From positions 16,925-28,425 of the forward strand of contig MU646577.1 in NCBI GenBank assembly GCA_026770585.1: DNA of 11,501 nt, read 5' to 3'. The position numbers and the translations under genes were made by a program. The notes beneath the pieces were generated by a model that made no database searches, was not told the origin of the DNA, and was given only the letters and a program-made list of their open reading frames with translations. This stretch comes from Baffinella frigidus. Lineage: Eukaryota; Cryptophyceae; Cryptomonadales; Baffinellaceae. Below, in pieces: positions 1 to 5,710 of this stretch (positions are counted from its first letter, which is position 1; each line of letters starts with the position of its first letter).

Positions 1-14
1 AGAGAGAGAGAGAG

Positions 15-61
<47 letters not shown>

Positions 62-102
62 GAGAGAGAGAGAGAAAGAGAATGAGAGAGAGAGAGAAAG
101 AG

Positions 103-137
<35 letters not shown>

Positions 138-184
138 AAGAGAGAGTGTGTGAGAGAGAGAGAGAGAGAGAAAGAGAGGGAGAG
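1..184. repeat. GA microsatellite with GAAA interruptions
   Basis: Almost pure purine tract of GA dinucleotides on the plus strand, broken by GAAA, GAATGA and GTGTGTGA variants. Open frames across it translate only to alternating Arg-Glu and are low-complexity artefacts. It runs off the left edge, so its full length is unknown. Confidence 0.97.
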
Positions 185-335
185 ACCAGCGTTCGGCAAT
201 TTCCACGTGTCTTTGAGCACGCTGCTGACCAGCGTCAGGACACCGTACCTAGTTTACAGATCAGGGTTAAGTACAACAACTTTACTGAGTGGTGCGTCGT
301 CTCCGAGGGTGGGGTCCACTTTAGACCAATTCCCA

Positions 336-440
336 AAGTCACTGGTGCCTTCCAATCGGCCCAAAGTGGATTGTAAAGCAATCACCCCGGAAATCCGGAT
401 GGGAAGGGCAAAAGTGGCTGGTAAGTTGCTTAGGGCGGCA
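336..440. repeat. Dispersed repeat P, copy 1 (CCGGAAATCCGG core)
   Basis: Contains the order CTGGTGCCTTC, AATCGG, CCAAAGTGGATT, then the palindromic core CCGGAAATCCGG and AAGGGCAAAAGTGGCT. The same order recurs at 3626-3760 and 7918-8045, and a partial copy lies at 4633-4709. This copy lacks the middle section holding GGAAACACGCCA found in the others. It is non-coding as far as I can see. Confidence 0.75.
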
Positions 441-540
441 CCGAGGCGGGCCCGTTTATGAAGGCTCTTAGGCTTGTGTATCACTCTACTCAAGGCTCGA
501 GGGCCTACCTAGGACCTGTGTCGAGAGTAATAAAGAAGAA
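431..540. repeat. Dispersed repeat L, copy 1
   Basis: Matches 5711-5818 over about 108 bp. Shared blocks include GTGTATCACTC, CTCAAGGCT, AGGGCCTA, CTAGGACCTGT and TCGAGAGTA. It ends in an A-rich tail containing AATAAAGAAGAATAAGG. The second copy ends in an expanded AAG microsatellite, so the tail looks like the seed of that tract. A SINE-like retroelement is possible because of the A-rich end, but I see no clear pol III box. Confidence 0.75.
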
Positions 541-609
541 TAAGGCGTTCAGTGTCGAAGCAGTGAACCGTTTGGGTGTAAGCTCGAACAGCAGGGTGTA
601 GGGTCGAAC

Positions 610-759
610 TTATCTCAGAAAACGAGTTCTAAAACTCGTTTTCTCAAGTCAATTCCCCTACGAATTTGTCAACTTCTTCTTTACTCTCCGCATAAGTTGA
701 CAAATTTTTAGGGGAATTGACTTAAGAAAATGAGTTTTAAAACTCGTTTTCTGAGATAA
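610..759. mobile_element. 150-bp nested-palindrome MITE, copy 1
   Basis: Terminal inverted repeats start TTATCTCAG and end CTGAGATAA. They extend inward through AGTCAATTCCCCTA on the left and TAGGGGAATTGACTT on the right to AGTTGACAAA, so nearly the whole element folds back. Each arm holds its own hairpin: AGAAAACGAGTT pairs with AACTCGTTTTCT across a 4-nt loop. The 4-bp flanks are identical, GAAC at 606-609 and 760-763, consistent with a target-site duplication. There is no coding capacity. A second copy of exactly the same length lies at 7755-7904. Confidence 0.92.
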
Positions 760-821
760 GAACAGAGGGTTGATCGTTTGCATGGCAAGCTTGCCGCGTG
801 GATACGTCTTTGATACGTGTT

Positions 822-975
822 TGGGGTTTAGGGTTTAGGCTTTAGGGTTTAGGGTTTATGGTTTAGGGTTCAGGGTTTAGGGTTTAGGGTGTAAGGTGTA
901 GGGTGTAGGGTGTAGGGTGTAGGGTGTAGGGTGTAGGGTGGAGGGTGTAGGGTGTAGGGTGTAGGGTGCAGAGTG
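822..975 (+). repeat. Interstitial telomere-like array (TTTAGGG to GTGTAGG)
   Basis: The array begins with TTTAGGG heptamers and the variants TTTAGGC, TTTATGG and TTCAGGG. From about 893 it switches to a nearly uniform GTGTAGG heptamer repeated about ten times. The 7-nt period is kept across the switch, which points to local slippage or conversion within the array rather than unrelated insertion. Confidence 0.95.
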
Positions 976-1208
976 CAGGGTTGGTGCAATAGCGTCACAA
1001 AGGGAGGACCTGGCTAGTCAAGGCTTGCTCTCAGATTCAAGGATTTGTGCGTGCAATTCAGTCCTGTCTAACTTTAGCCGGTTCTGACAACCCACTCACA
1101 AGGCTCCAGGGAATACTTTTGAACCGGAATTAGAGCATTTTTCATATGTTTTTGGGAATGGCCACGTTGCCCCCAGATATCCGGGGGGGTCAATGTCTCT
1201 GTAGCCTT
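976..1208. other. Unannotated spacer
   Basis: Mixed-composition sequence between a telomere-like array and a microsatellite. I see no coding frame, RNA gene or internal repeat that I can support. Confidence 0.5.
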
Positions 1209-1316
1209 CTGAGAGAGAGGGAGAGAAAGAGAGAGAGAGAGATGGAGGGAGAGGGAGAGATAGAAAGAGAGAGAGAGAGATGGAAGGAGAAGGAGCGATA
1301 GAAAGAGAGAGAGAGC

Positions 1317-1393
<77 letters not shown>
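1209..1393. repeat. Compound GA / GC / GT microsatellite
   Basis: GA repeats with GATGGA interruptions, then a short alternating CG run (about 1315-1331), a GT run (about 1331-1354) and a final GA run to about 1392. The alternating CG-GT stretch has Z-DNA-type alternating purine-pyrimidine composition. The reading frame across it is a low-complexity artefact. Confidence 0.95.
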
Positions 1394-1395
<2 letters not shown>

Positions 1396-1411
1396 ACCCC
1401 ACGGCGCCGAC

Positions 1412-1493
1412 GCCGGTCAAAATGATGAAGACCATCGACGGTATTTTTGCCATGGCTGTCTCCACGCCGTTCCTGCTTAAGATGTAGAGTTCA
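1412..1493 (+). pseudogene. Coding-like 82-bp block K, copy 1
   Basis: The plus frame from 1413 reads PVKMMKTIDGIFAMAVSTPF, then LLKM and a TAG stop. Copy 2 at 1623-1704 is the same length with seven mismatches. The first four fall at third codon positions and are all silent (Thr, Gly, Phe, Ala); the next is Lys/Arg, then TAG versus CAG. That pattern suggests both descend from a translated sequence. I do not recognise the family. The complementary frame is also open (LSRNGVETAMAKIPS...), so strand is probable rather than certain. It is an isolated fragment next to a microsatellite, not a gene. Confidence 0.5.
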
Positions 1494-1561
1494 GCCGCTG
1501 CAGAGCGAGCACGTGATTCAATTTGAAAGGATTTGAAAACTTTCGCCTGAATTCTAAGGGA

Positions 1562-1617
1562 AATGGACTTTTAAAATGAAAAAGCTGAGACCGGATTTTC
1601 GGTCGTGGCTCTTAAGA
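1562..1617. repeat. Dispersed repeat G, copy 1
   Basis: Aligns with 8806-8862: both share GGACTTTTAA, ATGAAAAA, CCGGATTT and CCGG/CGGT-type inverted bases around that core. Copy 1 has GAGACCGGATTTTCGGTC; copy 2 has a cleaner hairpin. It lies directly upstream of coding-like block K copy 2. Function is unknown. Confidence 0.6.
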
Positions 1618-1622
1618 ACGAA

Positions 1623-1704
1623 GCCGGTCAAAATGATGAAGACAATCGACGGCATTTTCGCCATGGCAGTCTCCACGCCGTTCCTGCTTAGGATGCAGGG
1701 TTCA
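1623..1704 (+). pseudogene. Coding-like 82-bp block K, copy 2
   Basis: Same block as 1412-1493, 211 bp downstream in the same orientation. The plus frame reads PVKMMKTIDGIFAMAVSTPF then LLRMQGS and a TAA stop. The flanks differ from copy 1 (AACGAA before it here, GCCGAC there), so the shared unit begins sharply at GCCGGTCAAAATG. The hydrophobic stretch IFAMAVSTPFLL could be part of a membrane helix. The family is unrecognised. Confidence 0.5.
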
Positions 1705-1765
1705 TAAATATTTGCCTGAAATAGGGTTCAGATAACGGATTTTTTTCTGCTCAACGCCCGGTCCA

Positions 1766-1956
1766 CCACTCGAGAATGCTGGAGGATCCTATTTACATGT
1801 GGGGTTGTAAAATTTTATACCAGGATAGGGTGTTCCAACCTCGCGCCTGGACTAATTTCGCCCAGTAACGTGACCAATCAACAAACGTTACTACACAAAT
1901 GCCAACTTTTAAAAGCACATCTGTTTTGAATAGGCCCCTCTAGCATTCTCGTGTGG
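1766..1956 (+). mobile_element. 191-bp TIR element (MITE family C), copy 1
   Basis: The left end is CCACTCGAGAATGCT and the right end is the complement of CCACACGAGAATGCT. The inverted repeats continue inward through GGAGGATCCTATT and AGAGGGGCCTATT. The interior holds CATGTGGGGTTGTAA, ACCAGGATAGGGTGTTCC and GTTACTACACAAATGCC, all shared with the copies at 7403-7594, 9403-9545 and (inverted) 10290-10480. There is no transposase frame, so any mobility would depend on a partner element. I do not see a clear target-site duplication. Confidence 0.92.
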
Positions 1957-1963
1957 TTTGAGG

Positions 1964-2020
1964 GACGTACGCGGAAATCATGCACGTGCGGTATGACACG
2001 TCGCGGTCGCTGAAGAGCTC
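1964..2020 (+). pseudogene. Coding-like 57-bp block Y, copy 1
   Basis: The plus frame from 1965 reads TYAEIMHVRYDTSRSLKSS. Four copies of this block occur (also 2102-2158, 2397-2453, 9553-9609), all 57 bp and all open in this frame. Among copies the Ser and Thr codons vary silently (TCG/TCA/TCC, ACG/ACC), while the changes in residues are Tyr/His/Phe, Ile/Asn and Asp/Asn. It abuts the right end of the 191-bp element. The reverse strand is also open (ELFSDRDVSYRTCMISAYV) and has GTACGT at the far end, a splice-donor-like hexamer. The family is unrecognised. Confidence 0.5.
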
Positions 2021-2101
2021 GAATCGTTGCGGTATTTCAACTGCACTACCGCGAATGTCCGTTAAAAATCTGATCTGGTGTTTAGGGAGCTCTTTCAAGG
2101 G

Positions 2102-2158
2102 GACGCACGCGGAAAACATGCACGTGCGGTATAACACGTCACGGTCACTGAAGAGCTC
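2102..2158 (+). pseudogene. Coding-like 57-bp block Y, copy 2
   Basis: Reads THAENMHVRYNTSRSLKSS. It lies 138 bp after copy 1, which is a multiple of three, so both copies sit in one open plus frame running 1980-2288. Several differences from copy 1 are CG to CA changes (TCGCGG to TCACGG, TCGCTG to TCACTG), the footprint expected from deamination of methylated CpG. The GC-to-GT end on the minus strand is GTGCGT here. Confidence 0.5.
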
Positions 2159-2275
2159 CGGAAACCAGGTCGGTTTCCCACTTTGTACGGAAATTGAGGC
2201 CAAACCGTCAAATCCAGCCGCATTTTGTACGGGCGTTTGCCAAACCGACTTGGGTGGATTCCCGCAGGGTTGGAG

Positions 2276-2396
2276 CTTTAGGGTTTAGGGTTTAGGGTTT
2301 AGGGTTTAGAGTTTGGGGTTTAGGGTTTAGGGTCTAGGGTTTAGGGTTTATAATTTAGTGTTTAGGGTTTATGGTACAGGGTTTGGGGTTTAGGGT
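2276..2396 (+). repeat. Interstitial telomere-like array
   Basis: About seventeen TTTAGGG-type units with variants TTTGGGG, TCTAGGG, TTTATAA and TTTATGG. It joins coding-like block Y copy 3 directly at its right edge (GGGTGACGTACG), so the two have been brought together by insertion or break repair. Confidence 0.95.
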
Positions 2397-2453
2397 GACG
2401 TACGCGGAAAACATGCACGTGCGGTATGACACCTCACGGTCGCTGAAGAGCTC
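2397..2453 (+). pseudogene. Coding-like 57-bp block Y, copy 3
   Basis: Reads TYAENMHVRYDTSRSLKSS in the plus frame. It is stranded between two telomere-like arrays, with about 30 bp of unique sequence (to 2484) on its right. On the minus strand the frame reads ELFSDREVSYRTCMFSAYV, with a conservative Asp/Glu change relative to the other copies. Confidence 0.5.
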
Positions 2454-2484
2454 CAGGCGCTCTGCCAGTAACATCCCTTCCTGA

Positions 2485-2663
2485 TTGAGGGTTTGGGGGT
2501 TAGGGTTTGGGGTTTACGGGTTAGGGGTTAGGAGCTGGGGGTTAAGGTTTAGGGTTTAGGGGTGAGGGGTTAGGGTTTAGGGTTTGGGGTTGAAGGTTTA
2601 GGGTTCAGGGTTTGGGGTTAGGGTTGCGGGTTTAGGGGTTAGGGTTTAGGGTTTAGGGTTTAC
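2485..2663 (+). repeat. Interstitial telomere-like array
   Basis: Degenerate TTTAGGG, TTAGGGG and TTTGGGG units. It is interrupted on the right by a short unique island (2664-2695) before the next array resumes. Confidence 0.95.
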
Positions 2664-2695
2664 CGGCCGCCCTTTCAAGTTCCCCAGGGCCTGGT

Positions 2696-2818
2696 TTGGG
2701 GTTTAGGGTTTAGGGGTTAGGGTTTAGGGCTTAGGGTTTAGGGTTTAGGGTTTAAGGTTTTAGGTTTTGGGGTTTAGGGTTTATGGTTTAGGTTTTAGGG
2801 TTTGGGGTTTGGAGTTTG
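2696..2818 (+). repeat. Interstitial telomere-like array
   Basis: TTTAGGG-type units with TTTTAGG and TTTGGGG variants. It ends at a coding-like island starting GGCCAGACC. Confidence 0.95.
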
Positions 2819-2819
2819 G

Positions 2820-2894
2820 CCAGACCTTCTTGAGCTTGACAAAATCGCCGATCGAGTCCTTCTTGTTGCGTTTCGGATACCTGGTGTAGGTGTT
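2820..2894 (-). other. Coding-like island between telomere-like arrays
   Basis: A 75-bp non-repetitive insert. The minus frame reads NTYTRYPKRNKKDSIGDFVK then LKKVW, with most third positions G or C, unlike the surrounding arrays. The plus frame (TFLSLTKSPIESFLLRFGYL) is also open, so strand is uncertain. On the minus strand a CACCTACACCAG acceptor-like end precedes GTATCC. No relative is present in this window to test substitution patterns. The family is unrecognised. Confidence 0.35.
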
Positions 2895-2895
2895 T

Positions 2896-3223
2896 GGGGT
2901 CATGGTTTAGGGTTTAGAGTTTAGGGTCTACGGGTTTGGGGTTTAAGGGTTAGGGGTTGGGGTTGAAGGTTTCGAGTTTAGGGTTTAGCGGTTAGGGTTA
3001 AGGGGTCGGGGGTTGGGGTTTAGGGGTTAGGGGTCGTGGGTTAGGGGTTAGGGGTTAGGGTTTAGGGTTTAGGGGTGAGGGGTTAGGGTTCAGGGGCTAG
3101 GGTTTAGGGTTTCGGGTTTCGGGTTTACGGTTTAGGGTTTAGTGTTTCGGGTTTAAGGTTTAGGGTTTGGGGTTGAGCATTTCGGGTTTATGGGTTAGGG
3201 TTTGGGGTTTGGGGTTTAGGGTT
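2896..3223 (+). repeat. Interstitial telomere-like array
   Basis: The longest array in the window, over 300 bp. TTTAGGG is mixed with TTTAGGGG, TTAGGGG, TTTCGGG and TTTGGGG. Degeneracy and mixed 7- and 8-nt spacing suggest an old array. G-rich strand spacing would allow quadruplex formation. Confidence 0.95.
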
Positions 3224-3297
3224 TGAGTACATGTCATCATGGGTCCTGCAGAGCTTGTGAATGATCAGATCATCGTTTGCCAGGCTTGCGATCTCCC
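3224..3297 (-). other. Coding-like island at array edge
   Basis: The minus frame reads GEIASLANDDLIIHKLCRTH then DDMYS. Directly upstream on that strand is a pyrimidine-rich stretch ending TTTTGGGCAG, a plausible 3' splice site, and the far end carries GTACTC. The plus frame is also open (VHVIMGPAELVNDQIIVCQA...). It sits where a telomere-like array meets a GTCAACT cluster. It is a possible exon remnant from an unrecognised family. Confidence 0.35.
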
Positions 3298-3305
3298 CTG
3301 CCCAA

Positions 3306-3418
3306 AAGTCAACTCAGCCCAACAGCCAAGCAAAGTTAGTTACCCTAAGTCAATTTAGTTCTCCTAAGTCAACTTGAAAAGTCAACTTAGGTATCCTCAG
3401 TCAACTTAGATCGCGATC
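3306..3418. repeat. GTCAACTTAG degenerate minisatellite, cluster 1
   Basis: AAGTCAACTCAG, AAGTCAATTTAG, AAGTCAACTTG, AAGTCAACTTAGG and CAGTCAACTTAGA are spaced irregularly at about 15-22 bp. Two further isolated units lie near 3504 and 3535. Related clusters lie at 4027-4135 and 5358-5427. Confidence 0.8.
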
Positions 3419-3625
3419 GCCACTGACATTGCGCATTGCGTAAACACGGGGGTTCCCTGCGGCGCTGACTACCCCACTTCAGTCTGAGCCAGAACATTTC
3501 ATCTAAGTCAACTCCCCCTGACAACCAAAGCCTCAAGTCAACTGCCGTCTCCGAGAACCGGTCCATCTAAACAAAATGGCAACTTACTGGGATAACTTAA
3601 GGTAAAATATCCTCGCTGGCAGTGC

Positions 3626-3760
3626 ACTTAGCAGGCGCCGGTGCCTTCGGAAATCGGTCCAAAATTGATTCTTACCCGGGAAACACGCCACAAGTGGAAA
3701 CCGCCAAAATCTCCCCCGGAAATCCGATCTGCGAAGGCTCACCAATGAAGTGAAAATTCC
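3626..3760. repeat. Dispersed repeat P, copy 2
   Basis: Fullest copy together with 7918-8045. The order is CCGGTGCCTTCGG, AAATCGGTCCAAAA, TGATTCTTACCC, GGAAACACGCCAC, then CCCCCGGAAATCC. The palindromic core is eroded on its right side (CGGAAATCCGATC). No frame survives across copies. Confidence 0.75.
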
Positions 3761-4026
3761 AAGGCAATGGATAAGATTCTAGTACAAATCTGTTAGATGG
3801 TCTGTATCCGTGAAGCCCCCGGTGGCTGCTAACTGGTTAATCGTTTTCTGGTACCACAAACTACGGTATAAATGCTGCACTGTTACTAGTGAGATCCAAC
3901 TGTGTAGCAATTTTGGCCTCTAAGTGGTTGTCGCGTGGTCACCGATGGAGTGGAGGTCGTGGCTAGCCATGACAGGCCCGTAGGAGAGCAGCGAGACTCG
4001 CCCCAGCCAGTCCAACACCTGGCCCC
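3761..4026. other. Unannotated spacer
   Basis: No supported gene or repeat. It contains TGGCTAGCCA at about 3962, a 10-bp perfect palindrome also present inside the longer palindrome at 11104-11123. Confidence 0.5.
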
Positions 4027-4135
4027 AAAAGTCAACTTAGCTGTCAACTTAGTCATCAACTAAGTTGTCAACTTAGTTGTCAACTTTGTTTTCCGAGTCA
4101 AAGTCAAGTTAGTTGTCCGAAGTCAACTTAGTTCT
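4027..4135. repeat. GTCAACTTAG degenerate minisatellite, cluster 2
   Basis: Densest cluster: GTCAACTTAG, TCAACTAAG, GTCAACTTAGTT, GTCAACTTTG, GTCAAGTTAG and GTCAACTTAGTT follow each other, with a local unit of about 11-13 bp. The same AAGTCAA/TTGACTT words occur in the inner arms of the 150-bp MITE. Confidence 0.85.
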
Positions 4136-4337
4136 CTCTCACGCCCCCTCACATCTAGGCCCTCAGCCCTGGTTCTGTCGAGGGTGGGTTTTGCGTCACC
4201 ACACAGCTTTCTGTTGAGGGCGAGTTTTGCATTACCTACGAGGGAAAAATATATGTTTTTACATAAGATATATTTTATGTATTCTTGCTCCAAACTGGAG
4301 CGATTTTCCGCTAGGGGACCAGCCCTGGTCCCACGCC

Positions 4338-4470
4338 GAATCTTTCTCACACACCAGCTTCAGGCCAGCCTGCCCAACCTTTCTCCCATGCCAGGTTGGG
4401 CCCAATCTTTCTCACATGCCAGCCACCTGGCATGTGAGAAAGGTCGCGCCCGACCTTTCTCACATGCCAG
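4338..4470. repeat. CTTTCTCACATGCCAG repeat cluster with three-arm hairpin
   Basis: Two diverged direct copies (near 4343 and 4379) precede three exact arms. The arms are 4407-4422 (direct), 4427-4442 (inverted) and 4455-4470 (direct). The middle arm can pair left through a 16-bp perfect stem with a 4-nt loop. It can also pair right through a 20-bp perfect stem (4427-4446 with 4451-4470) with a 4-nt loop. The two foldings exclude each other. The 4136-4337 stretch before it shows nothing else supportable. Confidence 0.9.
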
Positions 4471-4632
4471 CCACCTTAGGCTTGGATCACTCCCAACATT
4501 CCTTCGGCTTGAACCACCCCCAACATAGGCGGACACCGTCCCCTTCCGGAGAGAGAGTAGGCAGAACCGGCTGAAGGGCGATCCTCACGGGCCGCTCGGA
4601 ACACTACGAGGAACCATGCTTATGTTAATTGT

Positions 4633-4709
4633 TGGATTCTTGCCCAAGAAACACGCCCAAAGTCAGCAATCTTGTCACGTCCCTCCCCGGATTTCCGGGG
4701 AGGGACGTG
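4633..4709. repeat. Dispersed repeat P, copy 3, ending in a 34-bp palindrome
   Basis: Shares GATTCTTGCCC, GAAACACGCC and the CCGGATTTCCGG core with the other P copies. Here the core is embedded in a 16-bp perfect stem with a 2-nt centre: 4676-4691 pairs with 4694-4709, beginning CACGTCCC and ending GGGACGTG. This is the longest perfect stem around this core in the window. Confidence 0.8.
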
Positions 4710-4904
4710 CCCTGTGGACTACCGAGTGGTAGAGGGCTTTCAAAAACCATGTGGGGAAAATGCATCGTCAGCATTTCTATCGGGTGCCCTATTAAAATTT
4801 ATCTCAGATTCAGGGCGGTATTGGAGCCATTATGTACATTTGAGGCTCAAAATCTCGTCGGTTTGTACGTGTACTATGGAAAAAATATGGCCGAATCGGA
4901 GCTA

Positions 4905-5030
4905 GTGTCCGTTATCTTATCCGTAGGAACCCCCGTATGTCCCTACGGTATTGCCTACCGTAGGAGCTATGGATCATCCGATTCCGGGTTATTCAAGAAA
5001 CTCCTTTGTAGTCCGCTGTGTGGTACGCCC
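4905..5030. repeat. Dispersed repeat T, copy 1 (CCCTACGG / CCGTAGG)
   Basis: Carries TTATCCGTAGGA, CCCCGTATGTCCCTACG, TTGCCTACCGTAGG, GGTTATTCAA and TCCGCTGTGTGG, in the same order as 6345-6475. It contains self-complementary CCGTAGG and CCTACGG words. A long open frame here (4629-5081) is not supported by any coding signal and has no counterpart in copy 2. Confidence 0.75.
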
Positions 5031-5046
5031 TTAGAGTCTGTTTCTG

Positions 5047-5100
5047 CAGAGGGAGGCCTCCCTCTGTCGCAGTCGATTTGATCTCACCAGTTTGGTGAGA
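5047..5100. repeat. Two adjacent palindromes
   Basis: CAGAGGGAGGCCTCCCTCTG (5047-5066) is a perfect 20-bp palindrome. Sixteen bases later TCTCACCA and TGGTGAGA (5082-5100) form an 8-bp stem with a 3-nt loop. A relative of the second hairpin, with a longer stem, lies at 6509-6531. Confidence 0.85.
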
Positions 5101-5134
5101 CCGGGCTCTTTCTCAGCCACTCCAGGATGCTTTC

Positions 5135-5279
5135 GTACCACCAGCCCTCCAAGGCGGACCAAATCAAGGCTGCAGCATGAGCCAATTCCTCGGGCGGCAC
5201 CTTCGAAAACGAATGTGCCACCCGAGGGAATGGCTCCAAACAATTGTCGATTTGGTCCGCCTCGCAGGGCTAGTGGTAC
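5135..5279. mobile_element. 145-bp fold-back element
   Basis: Outer arms 5135-5165 and 5249-5279 match at 28 of 31 positions (GTACCACC...ACCAAATC against its complement). Inner arms 5179-5200 and 5215-5236 (GAGCCAATTCC...GGCAC against GTGCC...GGCTC) also pair. The centre is CTTCGAAAACGAA. The element is therefore one long imperfect hairpin with arms of about 65-70 nt. Open frames here on both strands mirror each other because of the fold-back and are not evidence of a gene. Confidence 0.88.
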
Positions 5280-5357
5280 CTCGGCGCCCATTGGATGTTG
5301 AAAGCGAAACGTCTCCGGAGCAGACTGCACTACCCGGATTGTTGCGTTCACCTGCCC

Positions 5358-5427
5358 CCCAAAGTCAAGTTAGTTGTCCTAAGTCAACAGCCCCCAAAAG
5401 TCGAGTTGGTTGTCCTAAGTCAACTGA
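5358..5427. repeat. GTCAACTTAG degenerate minisatellite, cluster 3
   Basis: A unit of about 35 bp occurs twice in tandem. Both start CCCCAAAAGTC or CCCCAAAGTC, continue AGTTAGTTGTCC or AGTTGGTTGTCC, and end TAAGTCAAC. Confidence 0.85.
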
Positions 5428-5710
5428 TTCACCTGGCGGTGGCCACCGGTTTGATTTAAAATAACGTTTTGTGCTATCTCCAGGGTTAAATGTGCTTTCT
5501 TAGCCTCGGCAAAGCTTTACCAGGACCCACCTCTAAGATGGCAAAAAATGTTATTTAGATTGAAAGTTTTTCCATATGAAATTCAGGACGGCACGCCATG
5601 TCAGGATGGTTTCATGATTTATGCTTCCGGTTTCAACAATGCACTTGGAGCAGGAAATCTAGAACAAAATTTCAAATAAAATACATTTATGACGGGCCCA
5701 ATTTTAGTTA
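5428..5710. other. Unannotated spacer
   Basis: A/T-richer stretch with no frame longer than background and no repeat partner that I can find in this window. Confidence 0.5.

Noticed and set aside
104-461. Open frames over the GA tract and beyond
   Set aside because: The first third is microsatellite (Arg-Glu repeats), and the remainder overlaps non-coding repeat P.
822-3223. True chromosome end
   Set aside because: Arrays are degenerate, interrupted and followed by kilobases of other sequence, so they are interstitial.
3306-4135. CRISPR-like array
   Set aside because: Repeats are short, degenerate and irregularly spaced, without uniform spacers. The genome is clearly eukaryotic.
4629-5081. 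150-codon plus frame
   Set aside because: It crosses two different dispersed repeats and a palindrome. The related repeat copy at 6345-6475 does not keep the frame.
5031-5351. Mirror-image frames on both strands
   Set aside because: They lie in a fold-back element, where similar frames arise on both strands from the inverted arms.
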